DNA of 38,097 bases from Streptomyces sp. 8K308. GTDB taxonomy: Bacteria > Actinomycetota > Actinomycetes > Streptomycetales > Streptomycetaceae. The notes below the pieces were generated by a model, which ran no database searches, had not been told where the DNA came from, and saw nothing but the letters and a program-made list of their open reading frames with translations. Shown in pieces: positions 23,029 through 32,545 of the stretch. Position 1 is the first letter of the stretch. Each line of letters starts with the position of its first letter. Where the stretch lies: assembly GCF_004348315.1 (NCBI RefSeq), contig NZ_SMKC01000031.1:1-38097 (forward strand), read 5' to 3'. Made by a program: the position numbers and the translations under genes.

Positions 23029-24633
23029 ATGCAGATACCGGCGGCGGCGGTGGTGTGCCTCGTGGTGGCCTCGGTGGCGGCGGTGTCGCTCGCCGTCTTC
23101 TGGCCGCCCAGGCGCCAGCGGGTCATGGGCCTGCGGCGCAGGGCAGACACCGCGGACGCGGAGCTCGCCGTGCTGCGCGGTCGGCTTTCCGAGGCCGAGC
23201 GGCGCGCGCAGATGATGGTCGCCGAGATCGCCCACCTGGCGTCCAGGAGGCTGCCCGCCCTGGCGCGTAACTCGCGGCACCCGCACATCCGGGTGCCGGG
23301 ACCGCTCCACCCCGAGCTGCTCGGCGGCGAGGCTGGCGGCGCCCTCGACGGGGTGCTCGAGCAGGCGACCAGGGCGATTCTCGACGAACGCGCGCGGATC
23401 GACGGCGCGGCGCAGTCCGCGATGCGGGGCGCGACCACCAAACTGCAGACGATGTGTTACCAGCTGCAGACCTCGGTGGACGAACTGCTCCACAAGTACG
23501 ACGATCCCGACCTCGCGGAGAAGCTGGCGGCCCTCGACTACCTCAACGAGCAGATCCTGCGCCGCCTCCAGGCCACCCGCGTGGTCTGTGGCGCGGGCGC
23601 GGGCCTGGTGCGGACCAAGACGCTGCTGCCCGACCTGGTGCTGGGCGCCAGCTCCCGCATCCCGAGCTACGACCGGGTGCGCATCGACAACTACCTGCCG
23701 CGCGCCGTCGCGGTGGCCGACCGGGCCGCCGAGTCGGTGGCCGTGGTGGTGGCCGAGCTGCTGGCCAACGCCGTGCACCACTCGCACGGTTCGCTGCCCG
23801 TCGAGGTCGGCCTGCACCAGGCGCACAACGGCGCGGTGGTCGTGGTCAACGACGCCGGCATCGGGATGAACGGCGACGAGTTCGCCAAGGCCAGGCGGCT
23901 GCTCACCGGCGAGGCCAAGGTCTTCCTCTCGGAGCTCGGCGACCCGCCGGCCACCGGCTTCGCGGCCATCGGCCAGCTGTGCAAGCAGTTCGGCTTCAAG
24001 GTCTCGGTCGAGCCCTCGCACTACGCCGGCATCAAGGCCGTGTTGTTCATCCCCGGCGACCTGCTGCACGCCGTCGCGGACGACCACCCGCGCGCCCTGA
24101 TCCCGCCGACGCCCGCGCCGACGGGCGCGGCCCCGCACCTGCCGACGGCCCCGGTGCCGTACGTGCCGGCCCCACCGCAGATGCGGACGGCGCCGTCCCA
24201 GGCGCCGTCCTCGATGGCGCCGTTCGGCGTCGCGCCGCCCTCGTTCGCGGGCGTCGCCGGCTCCACGGTGGCCCCCGGGGCGCCGGTGGCCCCCGCGCCG
24301 CCGGCCGAGACGCCGCCCCGCGCGCGCCCGGTGCCGCCGGAGCCGGTGATCGAGCCCACCGCCGCCGAGCCGGCCGCGACCGAGACATCGGCCGACCCGG
24401 ACGGCCCGCTGCCCGGACTGCCCCAGCGCCGGCACCGCCGCCCCCAGCGGTCGGCCAGGCGTGCCGCCGACGGCCCTCCGCCGGTCGACATGTACTACCG
24501 GGATCCCGAGGAGGCCGCGTCCCGGATGGGAGCGCTGCAGAGGGGTACGGCCCGCGGGCGCGCCGAGACCGGCGAGGAGCCCGCCGTCACCGCGGTGGAT
24601 GATGTCGACGACTCAGAGAGGGACAGCCGATGA
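23029..24633 (+). CDS. cvnA: CvnA-type histidine-kinase-like ATPase (conservon)
   Basis: 534 residues from ATG 23029 (CGGGAG seven bases upstream). An N-terminal membrane helix (residues 4-26, AAAVVCLVVASVAAVSLAVF) is followed by a short coiled coil (LRRRADTADAELAVLRGRL), then a helical region and a GHKL ATP-binding domain: N-box VVVAELLANAVHHSHG, G1-like VVNDAGIGM and a GFAAIGQLCKQFG region. No phosphoacceptor His box is obvious, as in other CvnA proteins. The last ~180 residues are Pro/Ala-rich and end with basic and acidic tracts. It starts the conservon operon: in S. coelicolor the four Cvn proteins form a membrane-associated complex resembling eukaryotic G-protein systems. Its stop overlaps the cvnB start. 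Confidence 0.92.
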   Translation: MQIPAAAVVCLVVASVAAVSLAVFWPPRRQRVMGLRRRADTADAELAVLRGRLSEAERRAQMMVAEIAHLASRRLPALARNSRHPHIRVPGPLHPELLGGEAGGALDGVLEQATRAILDERARIDGAAQSAMRGATTKLQTMCYQLQTSVDELLHKYDDPDLAEKLAALDYLNEQILRRLQATRVVCGAGAGLVRTKTLLPDLVLGASSRIPSYDRVRIDNYLPRAVAVADRAAESVAVVVAELLANAVHHSHGSLPVEVGLHQAHNGAVVVVNDAGIGMNGDEFAKARRLLTGEAKVFLSELGDPPATGFAAIGQLCKQFGFKVSVEPSHYAGIKAVLFIPGDLLHAVADDHPRALIPPTPAPTGAAPHLPTAPVPYVPAPPQMRTAPSQAPSSMAPFGVAPPSFAGVAGSTVAPGAPVAPAPPAETPPRARPVPPEPVIEPTAAEPAATETSADPDGPLPGLPQRRHRRPQRSARRAADGPPPVDMYYRDPEEAASRMGALQRGTARGRAETGEEPAVTAVDDVDDSERDSR

Positions 24634-25079
24634 ATGCCCGAACGCCCGTCACCAGGCCCAAGGTGGACCTGTCGTTCGTCCTGACACCCATCCTGGAGAT
24701 CCCCAACGTCCAGCACGCCATGGTGGTCACGGCTGACGGCTTCTTCGAGGCCCACTCCGGCCTCGACGGGGAGACCGCGGAGAAGCTCTCCGCCGTGCTC
24801 GCCTCGCTGCTGGCCTCGAGCCGGGGCACCAGCCACACCTACTTCGGCGGCCGCTCGCTGCTGCGCCTCGTGATGGTCGAGACCTACGAGGGGTACGTCT
24901 TCGTCATCCCGGCCGCGGAGAACACCTACCTCGCCGTCTTCACCGGGCCCAACGTGGCGATGGACAACGTGAGCTACGAGATGCAGAAGCAGGTGCAAAC
25001 CCTGGGCAAGGCGATGGGCAGCCCGCCGCGCTCCGACCTGGGCGGCTCATCCGTCCGCGGGGATGGCCTCCCGGCATGA
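24630..25079 (+). CDS. cvnB: CvnB roadblock/LC7 protein (conservon)
   Basis: 149 residues, ATG overlapping the cvnA stop. It has the roadblock/LC7 fold pattern: LSFVLTPILEIPNVQHAMVV, then TADGFFEAHSGL, KLSAVLASLLASSRG, LLRLVMVETYEGYVFVIPA and YLAVFTGPNVAMDNVSYEM. Roadblock proteins related to MglB act as GTPase-activating partners of small GTPases, here presumably CvnD. Its stop overlaps the start of cvnC. Confidence 0.92.
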   Translation: MNARTPVTRPKVDLSFVLTPILEIPNVQHAMVVTADGFFEAHSGLDGETAEKLSAVLASLLASSRGTSHTYFGGRSLLRLVMVETYEGYVFVIPAAENTYLAVFTGPNVAMDNVSYEMQKQVQTLGKAMGSPPRSDLGGSSVRGDGLPA

Positions 25080-25423
25080 ACCGGCGGCTGATTCCGCCGT
25101 ACGTGTGGACGGGAGGCCGCACCCGCCCCAGCCGGAACGTGCTCGACCGGCTGACGGTGTTGCGGGCCGCCACCGATCAGGTGCCGGCCAGCCTGTCGCC
25201 CGCTGGTCGGCGTGTGTTGGAGCTCCTGCTGGACGGTGCCCTGCCGTTGGCGGAGGTGGCCGCCCATCTGTCCCTGCCCGTCAGTTTCGTCAAGGTCGTG
25301 GTCAGCGACCTGTTCGATGAGGGGTGGCTGATCGTCCGAGCGCCCACCCCCGCGCACGACGACCAGCTGCCCGACCAGCAGCTCCTCGAAAGGGTGATCC
25401 GTGGACTCCGCGCGCTCCAGTAG
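25076..25423 (+). CDS. cvnC: CvnC DUF742 protein (conservon)
   Basis: 115 residues, ATG overlapping the cvnB stop. It opens RRLIPPYVWTGGRTRPSRN, typical of DUF742, and then has a winged-helix-like part (LELLLDGALPLAEVAAHLS, LPVSFVKVVVSDLFDEGWL). In conservons this protein joins CvnA, B and D in the membrane complex; its precise role is unknown. Its last 23 bases overlap the start of cvnD, another sign of co-translation. Confidence 0.92.
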   Translation: MNRRLIPPYVWTGGRTRPSRNVLDRLTVLRAATDQVPASLSPAGRRVLELLLDGALPLAEVAAHLSLPVSFVKVVVSDLFDEGWLIVRAPTPAHDDQLPDQQLLERVIRGLRALQ

Positions 25424-26000
25424 TGGCATCTACCTGCGCAACCCTGACCAGCGCCTGGTGAAGGTCATCGTCAGCGGCCCGTTCGGCGTCGGCAAGACCA
25501 CGATCATCAACACCCTCTCCGACATCCCCCCGCTGCGCACCGAGGAGGTGATGACGGCCACCGGCGCCGTCGTCGACCACCTGGAGGGCGTGCGCGACAA
25601 GACCACCACTACCGTCGGCCTCGACTACGGCCGCATGTCGCTCAGTGACGACCTGGCGCTGTGCCTCTTCGGCACTCCTGGCCAGAAGCGGTTCCACGCC
25701 CTGTGGGAGGACCTGACCCAGGGCGCCCTGGGCGCGCTAATACTGGCCGACACCCGCCGCATCGCCGACTCCTACGAGGTCATGGGCCTGATCGAGGAGC
25801 AGGAGATCCGCTACGCGGTGGCGCTCAACGTCTTCCCGGACTCGCCCCAGTACCCCGAGGAGGATCTGCGGCAGGCGCTCGACCTGGCCCCGGAGACCCC
25901 CCTCATCACCTGCGACGCACGTGACCGCGGCTCGTCCCTGGCCGCGTTGCTGGGGCTCGCCGAGCACCTGCTGAACATCCCTGTCCTGGAGCAGTCGTGA
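25401..26000 (+). CDS. cvnD: CvnD small GTPase (conservon)
   Basis: 199 residues from GTG 25401, inside the end of cvnC. GTPase motifs: G1 GPFGVGKTT (residues about 26-34), G2-region Thr run KTTTTVGLDYG, G3 FGTPGQKRF (usual DTPGQ). The position of NKxD reads NVFPD, a deviation that conservon GTPases often show. It resembles Ras/MglA-like switches and is the likely signal output of the complex, with CvnB as regulator. Its stop overlaps the GTG of the first P450. Confidence 0.93.
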   Translation: MDSARSSSGIYLRNPDQRLVKVIVSGPFGVGKTTIINTLSDIPPLRTEEVMTATGAVVDHLEGVRDKTTTTVGLDYGRMSLSDDLALCLFGTPGQKRFHALWEDLTQGALGALILADTRRIADSYEVMGLIEEQEIRYAVALNVFPDSPQYPEEDLRQALDLAPETPLITCDARDRGSSLAALLGLAEHLLNIPVLEQS

Positions 26001-27337
26001 CCCACCCAACGCCCGGGCCCGCGCCCCACACCGACGCACTGGGGGGCCCGGTCCCCCTGTACGGCGCGGACTTCGCCGAGAACCCGCATGCCGTCTACGC
26101 CAGGCTGAGGGAGTTCGGCGCCTGCGCGCCGGTGGAGCTGGCGCCCGGGGTGGTCGCCACGCTGGTGACCAGCTACCGGGCGGCGCTCGAGGTCCTGCAC
26201 GACACCGAGACCTACTCCAAGGACCCCCGGGTGTGGCAGCACACCATTCCGCAGGACAGCCAGGTCATGCCGATGATGGCCTGGCGGCCCAACCTGCTCT
26301 ACAACGACGGTGACGTGCACGCCCGTTACCGGCAGGCGGTCACCGACTGCCTCGACCTGGTCGAGCCGCACGACCTGCGGGAGATGGTGCACCGCTCGGC
26401 TGACCGGCTGATCCAGGGCTTCGCGCAGCGCGGCGAGGCCGACCTGATCGGCGAGTACGCGCGGGTGCTGCCGCTGCTGATCTTCAACGAGTTGTTCGGC
26501 CTGCCCGACTCCTACAGCGCCCGGCTCGTCTCGGCGATGACCAGCCTGCTGGACTCCAGCTCGCCCGAGGGCGCCATCACGGCCATAAACGATCTCAACG
26601 CCTACATGGCCAACCTGACGACGCTCAAGCGGGAGCAGCCGCGCGAGGACCTGACCTCCTGGCTGCTGCAACACCCGGCGAACCTCACCGAGGAGGAGCT
26701 GGTGTGGCAGCTGCTGATGGTGACCACGGCGGGCCACGAGCCCACGGCCAACCTCATCGGCAACGCGCTGGCCCGCATGCTCTCTGACTCCCGCTACTAC
26801 CGCACCCTGTCCAGCGGTTCGCTCTCCTCGTCCGACGCCATCGTCGACGTGCTGTGGAACGAGCCACCGATGGCCAACTTCTCCACGCACTTCCCACGGC
26901 GCGACGTCGACCTGCACGGCACCTGGATTCCGGCCGGCACCCCGGTCCTCGTCTCCTACGCGGCCGCCAACGCCGGTGCCGCCGCCGAACTGCCGCCCGG
27001 CGCACGGGCGGACGCCGGGGCCCACCTGGCGTTCGCGGCCGGACCGCACGGTTGCCCGGCCAAGCAGCCCGCCGTGATGATCGCGGCGACGGCGATCGAC
27101 CGCCTCACCAGCTGGCTGGTGGACATCACGCTCTCCGCTCCCTATGAAGAGTTGTCGTGGCGCCCCGGCCCCTTCCACCGGGGTCTGGTCGCACTGCCCG
27201 CCCGCTTCACGCCGATCGCCCCGGATCAGAAGGGAACCAGCCCGTGGACCTCAAACCCCGACTCATCGACCCCACAGGAAGCGACATCAGAGCCGAGGCC
27301 GCCCGCTTCCGCGACGCCGGTCCCGCCGTCCCGATAA
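25997..27337 (+). CDS. cvnE: CYP157-type cytochrome P450 lacking the ExxR motif
   Basis: 446 residues from GTG 25997. Heme-binding loop: [11 protein letters not shown] with the Cys thiolate ligand near residue 353; I-helix: [15 protein letters not shown]. The K-helix position that normally has ExxR reads DVLW (residues 284-287), so both invariant residues are replaced. Loss of ExxR is the mark of the CYP157 family, which occurs in conservons beside CYP154. Known P450s without it may have altered heme pocket behaviour; the substrate is unknown. The normal end seems to be near [11 protein letters not shown]. The frame then runs on 94 bases into the next P450 gene, adding a Ser/Pro/Thr-rich tail that looks non-native. 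Confidence 0.9.
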   Translation: MTHPTPGPAPHTDALGGPVPLYGADFAENPHAVYARLREFGACAPVELAPGVVATLVTSYRAALEVLHDTETYSKDPRVWQHTIPQDSQVMPMMAWRPNLLYNDGDVHARYRQAVTDCLDLVEPHDLREMVHRSADRLIQGFAQRGEADLIGEYARVLPLLIFNELFGLPDSYSARLVSAMTSLLDSSSPEGAITAINDLNAYMANLTTLKREQPREDLTSWLLQHPANLTEEELVWQLLMVTTAGHEPTANLIGNALARMLSDSRYYRTLSSGSLSSSDAIVDVLWNEPPMANFSTHFPRRDVDLHGTWIPAGTPVLVSYAAANAGAAAELPPGARADAGAHLAFAAGPHGCPAKQPAVMIAATAIDRLTSWLVDITLSAPYEELSWRPGPFHRGLVALPARFTPIAPDQKGTSPWTSNPDSSTPQEATSEPRPPASATPVPPSR

Positions 27338-28458
27338 CCCTGCCAGGAGGCGTCGAAGGCTGGCTGATAACCCGGCACGCGGTGGCCAAACGCCTGTTCA
27401 CCGACCCCCGCGTGTCCAAGGACGCCAGCCAGCACTGGCCCGACTTCCAGGCCGGCCGAATACCCGAGGGCTGGCCGCTCTATCTGTGGGCCGCGGCGAA
27501 CAACATGCTCTCGGCCTATGGCAAGGACCACACCCGGCTGCGGAAGCTGGTCGCACCCGCCTTCACCCACCGCAGGACCACGGCCATGCGGGAGCGGGTC
27601 GAGGCCATCACCGCCGAGCTGCTCGACGGCCTCGCCGCCACACCGGCCGGCCAACCCGCCGACCTCTTCGCCGGGTTCACCAACCCGCTGCCGATCCGGG
27701 TGATCTGCGACCTCTACGGTCTCCGGGAGGACGCGCGCCCCGAGTTCCAGCACGCGGTCGACTTCCTGTTCCGCACCTCGGCCTCCCCCGAGGAGATGAC
27801 GGCCGCCTACGGGACCCTCTACCGGGTCCTCGGCGAGATGGTGGCCGAGAAGCGGGAGGCCCCGGGGGACGACCTGGCCAGCGCGCTGATCGCCACCCGC
27901 GAGGCGGACGGCGACCGGCTGACCGAGGAGGAGCTGTTCGACACCCTGCTGCTCATCCTGACGGCCGGGCACGAGACGACCGTTCACCTCCTTGGCAACG
28001 CGGTGCACGCGCTCCTCACCCACCCCGAGCAGCTGGCCCTGGCCCGCTCGGGCCAGGTCGGCTGGGACGCGGTGATCGACGAGACGCTGCGCTGGGCGCC
28101 CTCCGTGGCCAACCTGCCGCTGCGCTTCGCGACCGAGCCGATCGAGATCGAGGACGGCATCACCATCGAGCCCAACCAGCCGATCGTGATCGGCCTGCTG
28201 GCGGCCGGCACCGACCCGGAGCAGCACGGTCCGGCGGCTGACCGCTTCGACATCACCCGGCCGCCAGGGGAGCACCTGGCCTTCGGCCACGGCGTCCACT
28301 ACTGTCTGGGCGCCCCGCTGGCCAGGCTCGAGGCCCGCACGGCGCTGCCGGCGCTCTTCGAACGGTTCCCGGCGCTGCGTCTCGCGGACACCGCGCTGCC
28401 GCCGGTCGAGTCCTTCATCTCGCTGGGCAACGCGGTGATCCCGGTCCACCTGGTCTGA
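27244..28458 (+). CDS. cvnF: CYP154-type cytochrome P450
   Basis: 404 residues from GTG 27244, with AAGGGA upstream. All P450 signatures are present: I-helix [15 protein letters not shown]-helix ETLR (E280, R283), a downstream RF pair ([10 protein letters not shown]) and the heme loop [12 protein letters not shown] with Cys near residue 354. Size and motif set fit CYP154, members of which hydroxylate steroids or macrolide-like molecules in vitro. It is the last gene of the conservon; the start lies inside the tail of the preceding P450 frame. Electrons would come from ferredoxin systems elsewhere. Confidence 0.92.
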   Translation: MDLKPRLIDPTGSDIRAEAARFRDAGPAVPITLPGGVEGWLITRHAVAKRLFTDPRVSKDASQHWPDFQAGRIPEGWPLYLWAAANNMLSAYGKDHTRLRKLVAPAFTHRRTTAMRERVEAITAELLDGLAATPAGQPADLFAGFTNPLPIRVICDLYGLREDARPEFQHAVDFLFRTSASPEEMTAAYGTLYRVLGEMVAEKREAPGDDLASALIATREADGDRLTEEELFDTLLLILTAGHETTVHLLGNAVHALLTHPEQLALARSGQVGWDAVIDETLRWAPSVANLPLRFATEPIEIEDGITIEPNQPIVIGLLAAGTDPEQHGPAADRFDITRPPGEHLAFGHGVHYCLGAPLARLEARTALPALFERFPALRLADTALPPVESFISLGNAVIPVHLV

Positions 28459-28480
28459 CGCTCTGGCTGGGTGAAGAAAC

Positions 28481-28518
28481 GTTCAGGCGTCTGTGTTCAG
28501 GCATCTGTGTTCAGGCGG
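28481..28518. repeat. Short tandem repeat, 14-base unit
   Basis: GTTCAGGCGTCTGT (28481-28494) and GTTCAGGCATCTGT (28495-28508) differ by one base, and a third partial copy GTTCAGGCGG ends at 28518. The third copy contains the stop codon of the FAH-family gene (TCA 28511-28513 on this strand). Replication slippage at the junction of two convergent genes is the simplest explanation. Confidence 0.75.
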
Positions 28519-29362
28519 CGGCGAGTACCTGGCGCTGCCGCCCGAGCCCCTCGATCTCGATCTCCATCACGTCGCCCACGGCGAGGTAGGGGAACCGCCC
28601 GGACAGCGCGACGCCCTCCGGGGTGCCGGTGTTGATGACGTCGCCCGGCTCGAGCACCAGGTACTGGCTGAGGTGGTGGATCAGCTCGGCCACCGGGAAG
28701 ATCATGTCGGCGGTCGACGAGTCCTGCCTGACCTCTCCGTTGACGAACGACCGCAACCGCAGCGCCTGCGGGTCCGGCACCTCGTCGGCCGGCACCAGGT
28801 AGGGACCCAGCGGGTTGAACGTCTCGCAGCACTTGCCCTTGGACCACTGGCCGCCGGACTGCTCGATCTGGAAGGCACGCTCCGAGACGTCGTTGGAGAT
28901 CGTGTAGCCGGCCACGTACGACAGCGCCTCGTCCGGCGACGCCAGATACCGCGCCCGGCGGCCGATCACCACCGCCAGCTCCACCTCCCAGTCGGTCTTC
29001 TCGGCGCCGCGCGGGATGAGCACCTCGTCGTGGGCGCCGACCACGGTGTTCGGGGTCTTGAAGAAGATGACCGGCTGCTCGGGCGGGGCGCCGCCGGACT
29101 CGGCGGCGTGCGCGGCGTAGTTCATGCCGACGCACAGCACGGTGCCGGGCCGCGCCAGCGGCGGCCCGAGCCGGACGCCCGCGTGCGCCACGGGCGGCAA
29201 CTCACCGGCGGCCAGGGCCCGCCGGGCGGCGGCGATCCCGTCCCCGGCGAGGAACCGGCCGTCGATGTCGGGGGTGAGCGGGGTGAGGTCGTAGGCCTGG
29301 TCGACGTCATCGAGAACGGCGGGACGTTCGGCGCCTGGCTCGCCGAGACGGACGAATCGCAT
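28511..29362 (-). CDS. Fumarylacetoacetate hydrolase-family protein
   Basis: 283 residues from ATG 29362. The N-terminal beta-rich part (MRFVRLGEPGAERPAVLDD) is followed by the FAH catalytic domain: VGMNYAAHAAE, then FFKTPNTVVGAHDEV, DWEVELAVVIG (metal-binding Glu residues), YTISNDVSER (metal-binding Asp), KGKCCETFNPLGPYL and LEPGDVINTGTPEGVALS. This superfamily cleaves or isomerises carbon-carbon bonds in acylpyruvates and homologues in aromatic-compound catabolism. Neighbours give no pathway hint. It converges on the conservon with 52 bases between stops. Confidence 0.9.
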   Translation of the reverse strand: MRFVRLGEPGAERPAVLDDVDQAYDLTPLTPDIDGRFLAGDGIAAARRALAAGELPPVAHAGVRLGPPLARPGTVLCVGMNYAAHAAESGGAPPEQPVIFFKTPNTVVGAHDEVLIPRGAEKTDWEVELAVVIGRRARYLASPDEALSYVAGYTISNDVSERAFQIEQSGGQWSKGKCCETFNPLGPYLVPADEVPDPQALRLRSFVNGEVRQDSSTADMIFPVAELIHHLSQYLVLEPGDVINTGTPEGVALSGRFPYLAVGDVMEIEIEGLGRQRQVLAAA

Positions 29363-32300
29363 GTCGGGTCACTCCAGTGATCTCAGAAGCAACGGCTCAC
29401 CATGGGTATCACCTGGGCGAGACGGGCGCCACGGTGGAGACGCGACGGACCGCGCGGTCCCCGTCTGGAAAGCCCTGGTGCTCAGGACCGAGGAGCGGTG
29501 GCCATCGACATGTCACGCGCCTCCGCTGATGGCGAGGGCGAGGCCGTCGGTGAAGTACTCCTACCGGGTCTCCACCAGCGCGCCCAACGTCGTCACCACC
29601 CAAACGCTCAACCACTCGGGCGCCTACCTCACCACCCAGAGTTTCTACGACGGCCTGCTCCGCGAGCGTCAGACCCAGACCAACGCCGTGCAGGTCACCA
29701 CGGCCAGGCTGGTGACCGCCACCATGTACGACACGGCCGGACGCGCATGGAAGACCCACGACGCGTTCTACGCCGAAGGCACACCATCGACCACGCTGAT
29801 CGCGGCCGGTGACAACGTCGTGCCTTCGGCGACCAGGACCACCTTCGACGCGCAGGGCCGGCCCACCGCGGACATCGCCCTGAGCTTCGGCGACGAGGAG
29901 TACCGCACCACCACGGTCTACGACGGCGCGGAGCACACCACCGTGATTCCTCCGGCCGGTGGCACCGCGACCACCACCATCACCGACGTGCACGGGCAGA
30001 CGGTCGAACGCCGCTCCTACACCAACGCCGCCCGCACCCAGTTCCAGACCGCCACCTATGGCTACGACATAGCCGGCAACATGACGCGCATGACGGACGC
30101 GGCCGGCAACACCTGGAGCTGGAGCTATGACGCACGCGGTAACCGGACCTCGGCCGACGACCCCGACACTGGAGTCGTCACCACGGCGTATGACGTGATG
30201 GACCGCCCGGAGACCGTCACCGACGCCCGGGGCACCACCCTGACGACCGCGTACGACGAACTGGGGCGCAGGACCACCGTCAGCCAGGGCGAAGAGGTCC
30301 GCGCCCGCTTCGCCTACGACACCGTCAAGCTTGGCCAGCTCTCCAGCAGCACCAGCTACCAGGGGGGAGACGCCTACGTCACGGCGGTGGACGGCTACAC
30401 CGCCCGATACCAACCGACCTCCACCACCGTCACCATCCCCGACACCGAGGACGGCCTGTCCGGCAGCTACACCTGGAGCTACACCTACAACCAGCGGACC
30501 GGCATGCGCGAATCCGTCCGCCACCCTGCCATGGGCGGACTTCCGCAGGAGCGCGTCACCACGGTCTACAACGCCGAGGCCCTGCCCGTCAGCACCACCG
30601 CGGGCAGCATCCCGCTCGTCGTCGACGGCAACTACGACCCGCTGGGGCGCATGCTGCGCACCACCTACGGCCAGTTGGGCGAGCACGTCTACGACACCCG
30701 TGACTGGGACGACCACACCGGCCGCCTCACCCGCCGTACCGTGGACGGTGACGTGGCGCTGCGGATCGAGGACACCCGCTACACCTACGACGCGGCGGGC
30801 AACGTCAGGCGGATCGCCGCCACCTCGGGCCAGGACGCCCAGGCATCCACGGACAACCAGTGCTTCGCGCTGGACGCCCTCGGCCGCCTGACCAACGCCT
30901 GGACCACCACCAGCGGTGGTGATGACTGCGCCGCCGGTCCCTCCTCCAGCACGGTGGGCGGCAGCGACGGTTACTGGCACAGCTACACCTACGACCTGGC
31001 CGGCAACCGAGCGACCGAGACCCGCCGCGCGGTTGGCACCGGCGCCTCCACCGTCACTCACACCTACACCACGGGCGAGCAGGGCGAGGAACAGCCCCAG
31101 GCGCTCCGCTCCGTCACCACCGCCGGTGGCCCCGACAATGGCCAGGTCGAGTTGTTCGACTACGACGCGTCCGGCAACCTCACCTCGCGCCGAGGTGGCG
31201 ACCGTGACCAGGCGCTCACCTGGGACGCCGAGGGCCGACTGGCCACGGTCACGGAAGGCGACCTGACCACCGAATACGTCTACGGCGCCGACGGGAACCG
31301 CCTGATCGCACGCAACGCGGACGACACCAGCACCGTCTACCTCCCGGAAGGCAACGAACTCACCGCCACCGCGAACGGCGCGCGCACCGGCATGCGCTAC
31401 TACACCCACGGCGAGGAGACCATCGCCGTCCGGGACGGTTCGACCGGCCGTATCACCTACCTGTTCGCCGACCCCCAGGGCACGGCACTCCTCGCGGTCG
31501 CCTGGGGCGCGGCCCAGGCCGTCCAGCGGCGCCGGCAGCTCCCCTTCGGCGAGGAACGCGGCTCGTCCACGTCCCAGTGGCCCGGCGACCGCGGCTTCCT
31601 CGGCGCGACCAGCGACCCGACCGGCACCACCCACCTCAACGCGCGCGAATACGACCCGGTACTCGGCCGGTTCATCTCCGCCGATCCGCTGCTGATACCG
31701 GGCGACCCACGCCAGCACAACGCCTACCAGTACGGTGCCCAGAACCCGGTGACCTTCTCCGATCCCTCGGGCGAGGCCTTGGAGGAGTGCTGGTCGGGCC
31801 AGTACGCATGTAGCTACGACCGCAGGGGCGCGATCAAGGACATCAGCTTCGGCAAGAACTACCACCGCGAGACCGTGTCCCGCGGCGGAACCCCCTCCCC
31901 CCGCTGGGAGGCCCAGCAGAAGCGGTTGACCCAGGCCTGCCGCAACGACCCCGGCTGCGCCGGTACCCCCCAACAGATCACCAACCTCGCCCGAGCCAGA
32001 GACCGCGCCGCCCAGATCAGGGCGGAACGCGCGGCGGCAGAAGCACGCCGACAGGAAGAGGGGCAGCGGTCCGATTCTTCGACAGCCTCTGGCGGGGCGA
32101 CGTGCGAGGAATGGCCGAAGCGACCGTCAGGAACACCCAGGACTGGGTCGAGGACAATGTGGTGACACCTGCCGTCACCGGAGCGCGCGCCGTTCGGGAT
32201 GCCGCCGGAGCGTTTATTGAAGCCTCCGGAGGGCCCTGGCGGATGGCCGGGCACATGCTGATCGATGCCGGAGCCGTGTTCATCGGCACAACACTCGCGG

Positions 32301-32545
32301 TGGGTTTCTGTGGGGCCACGGCAGGAGCTGGCTGTCTGGTCCTTGGCGCCGCTGGTATCGCTGCCGGGTATGGGGCCGCCGGTCATGCAGCGTTTGCGGC
32401 GGCAACTGGAGAACGAGCCGATGGTTTCACAGCCGCGACCTGGGTCTTGGGACCCATTGGTGGAGGTGTCAGGAATGGTTTGTTCGTCGCTAGGTATGGT
32501 ATGACGCCTGGTCAAGCTACATGGCGTTCGTTCAGGGACTGGTGA
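29361..32545 (+). pseudogene. RHS-repeat toxin gene, 5'-truncated and frameshifted
   Basis: One frame open from 29361 to 32165 shows many YD/RHS repeats (YGYDIAGNMTRMTDAAGN, YDARGNRT, YDELGRRTTV, YTYDAAGNVRRIA) and the RHS core LNAREYDPVLGRFISADPL at about 31650. RHS genes normally encode a far larger N-terminal part with a signal or delivery domain. Here the shell starts abruptly within repeats, after about 60 unrelated or decayed codons, and ATG 29361 overlaps the FAH-family start on the other strand. Near 32050-32075 the natural protein continues in another frame (RFFDSLWRGDVRGMAEATV onward) to TGA 32543-32545; the original frame ends uselessly at 32165. The C-terminal ~145 residues are hydrophobic (AVGFCGATAGAGCLVLGAA). 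A sequencing error could explain the shift but not the missing 5' part. Confidence 0.75.

Noticed and set aside
28481..28518. Possible CRISPR or attachment site
   Set aside because: Direct 14-base tandem copies without spacers, no integrase nearby and no tRNA; slippage is simpler.
29409..31973. Long open frame antisense to the RHS gene
   Set aside because: Gly/Val/Ala-rich repetitive product produced by complementing RHS repeats; no start signal or domain.
32040..32090. Programmed -1 frameshift joining the RHS shell to its tip
   Set aside because: I see no slippery heptamer of the X XXY YYZ type or clear stimulatory hairpin, and the gene is already missing its 5' part.
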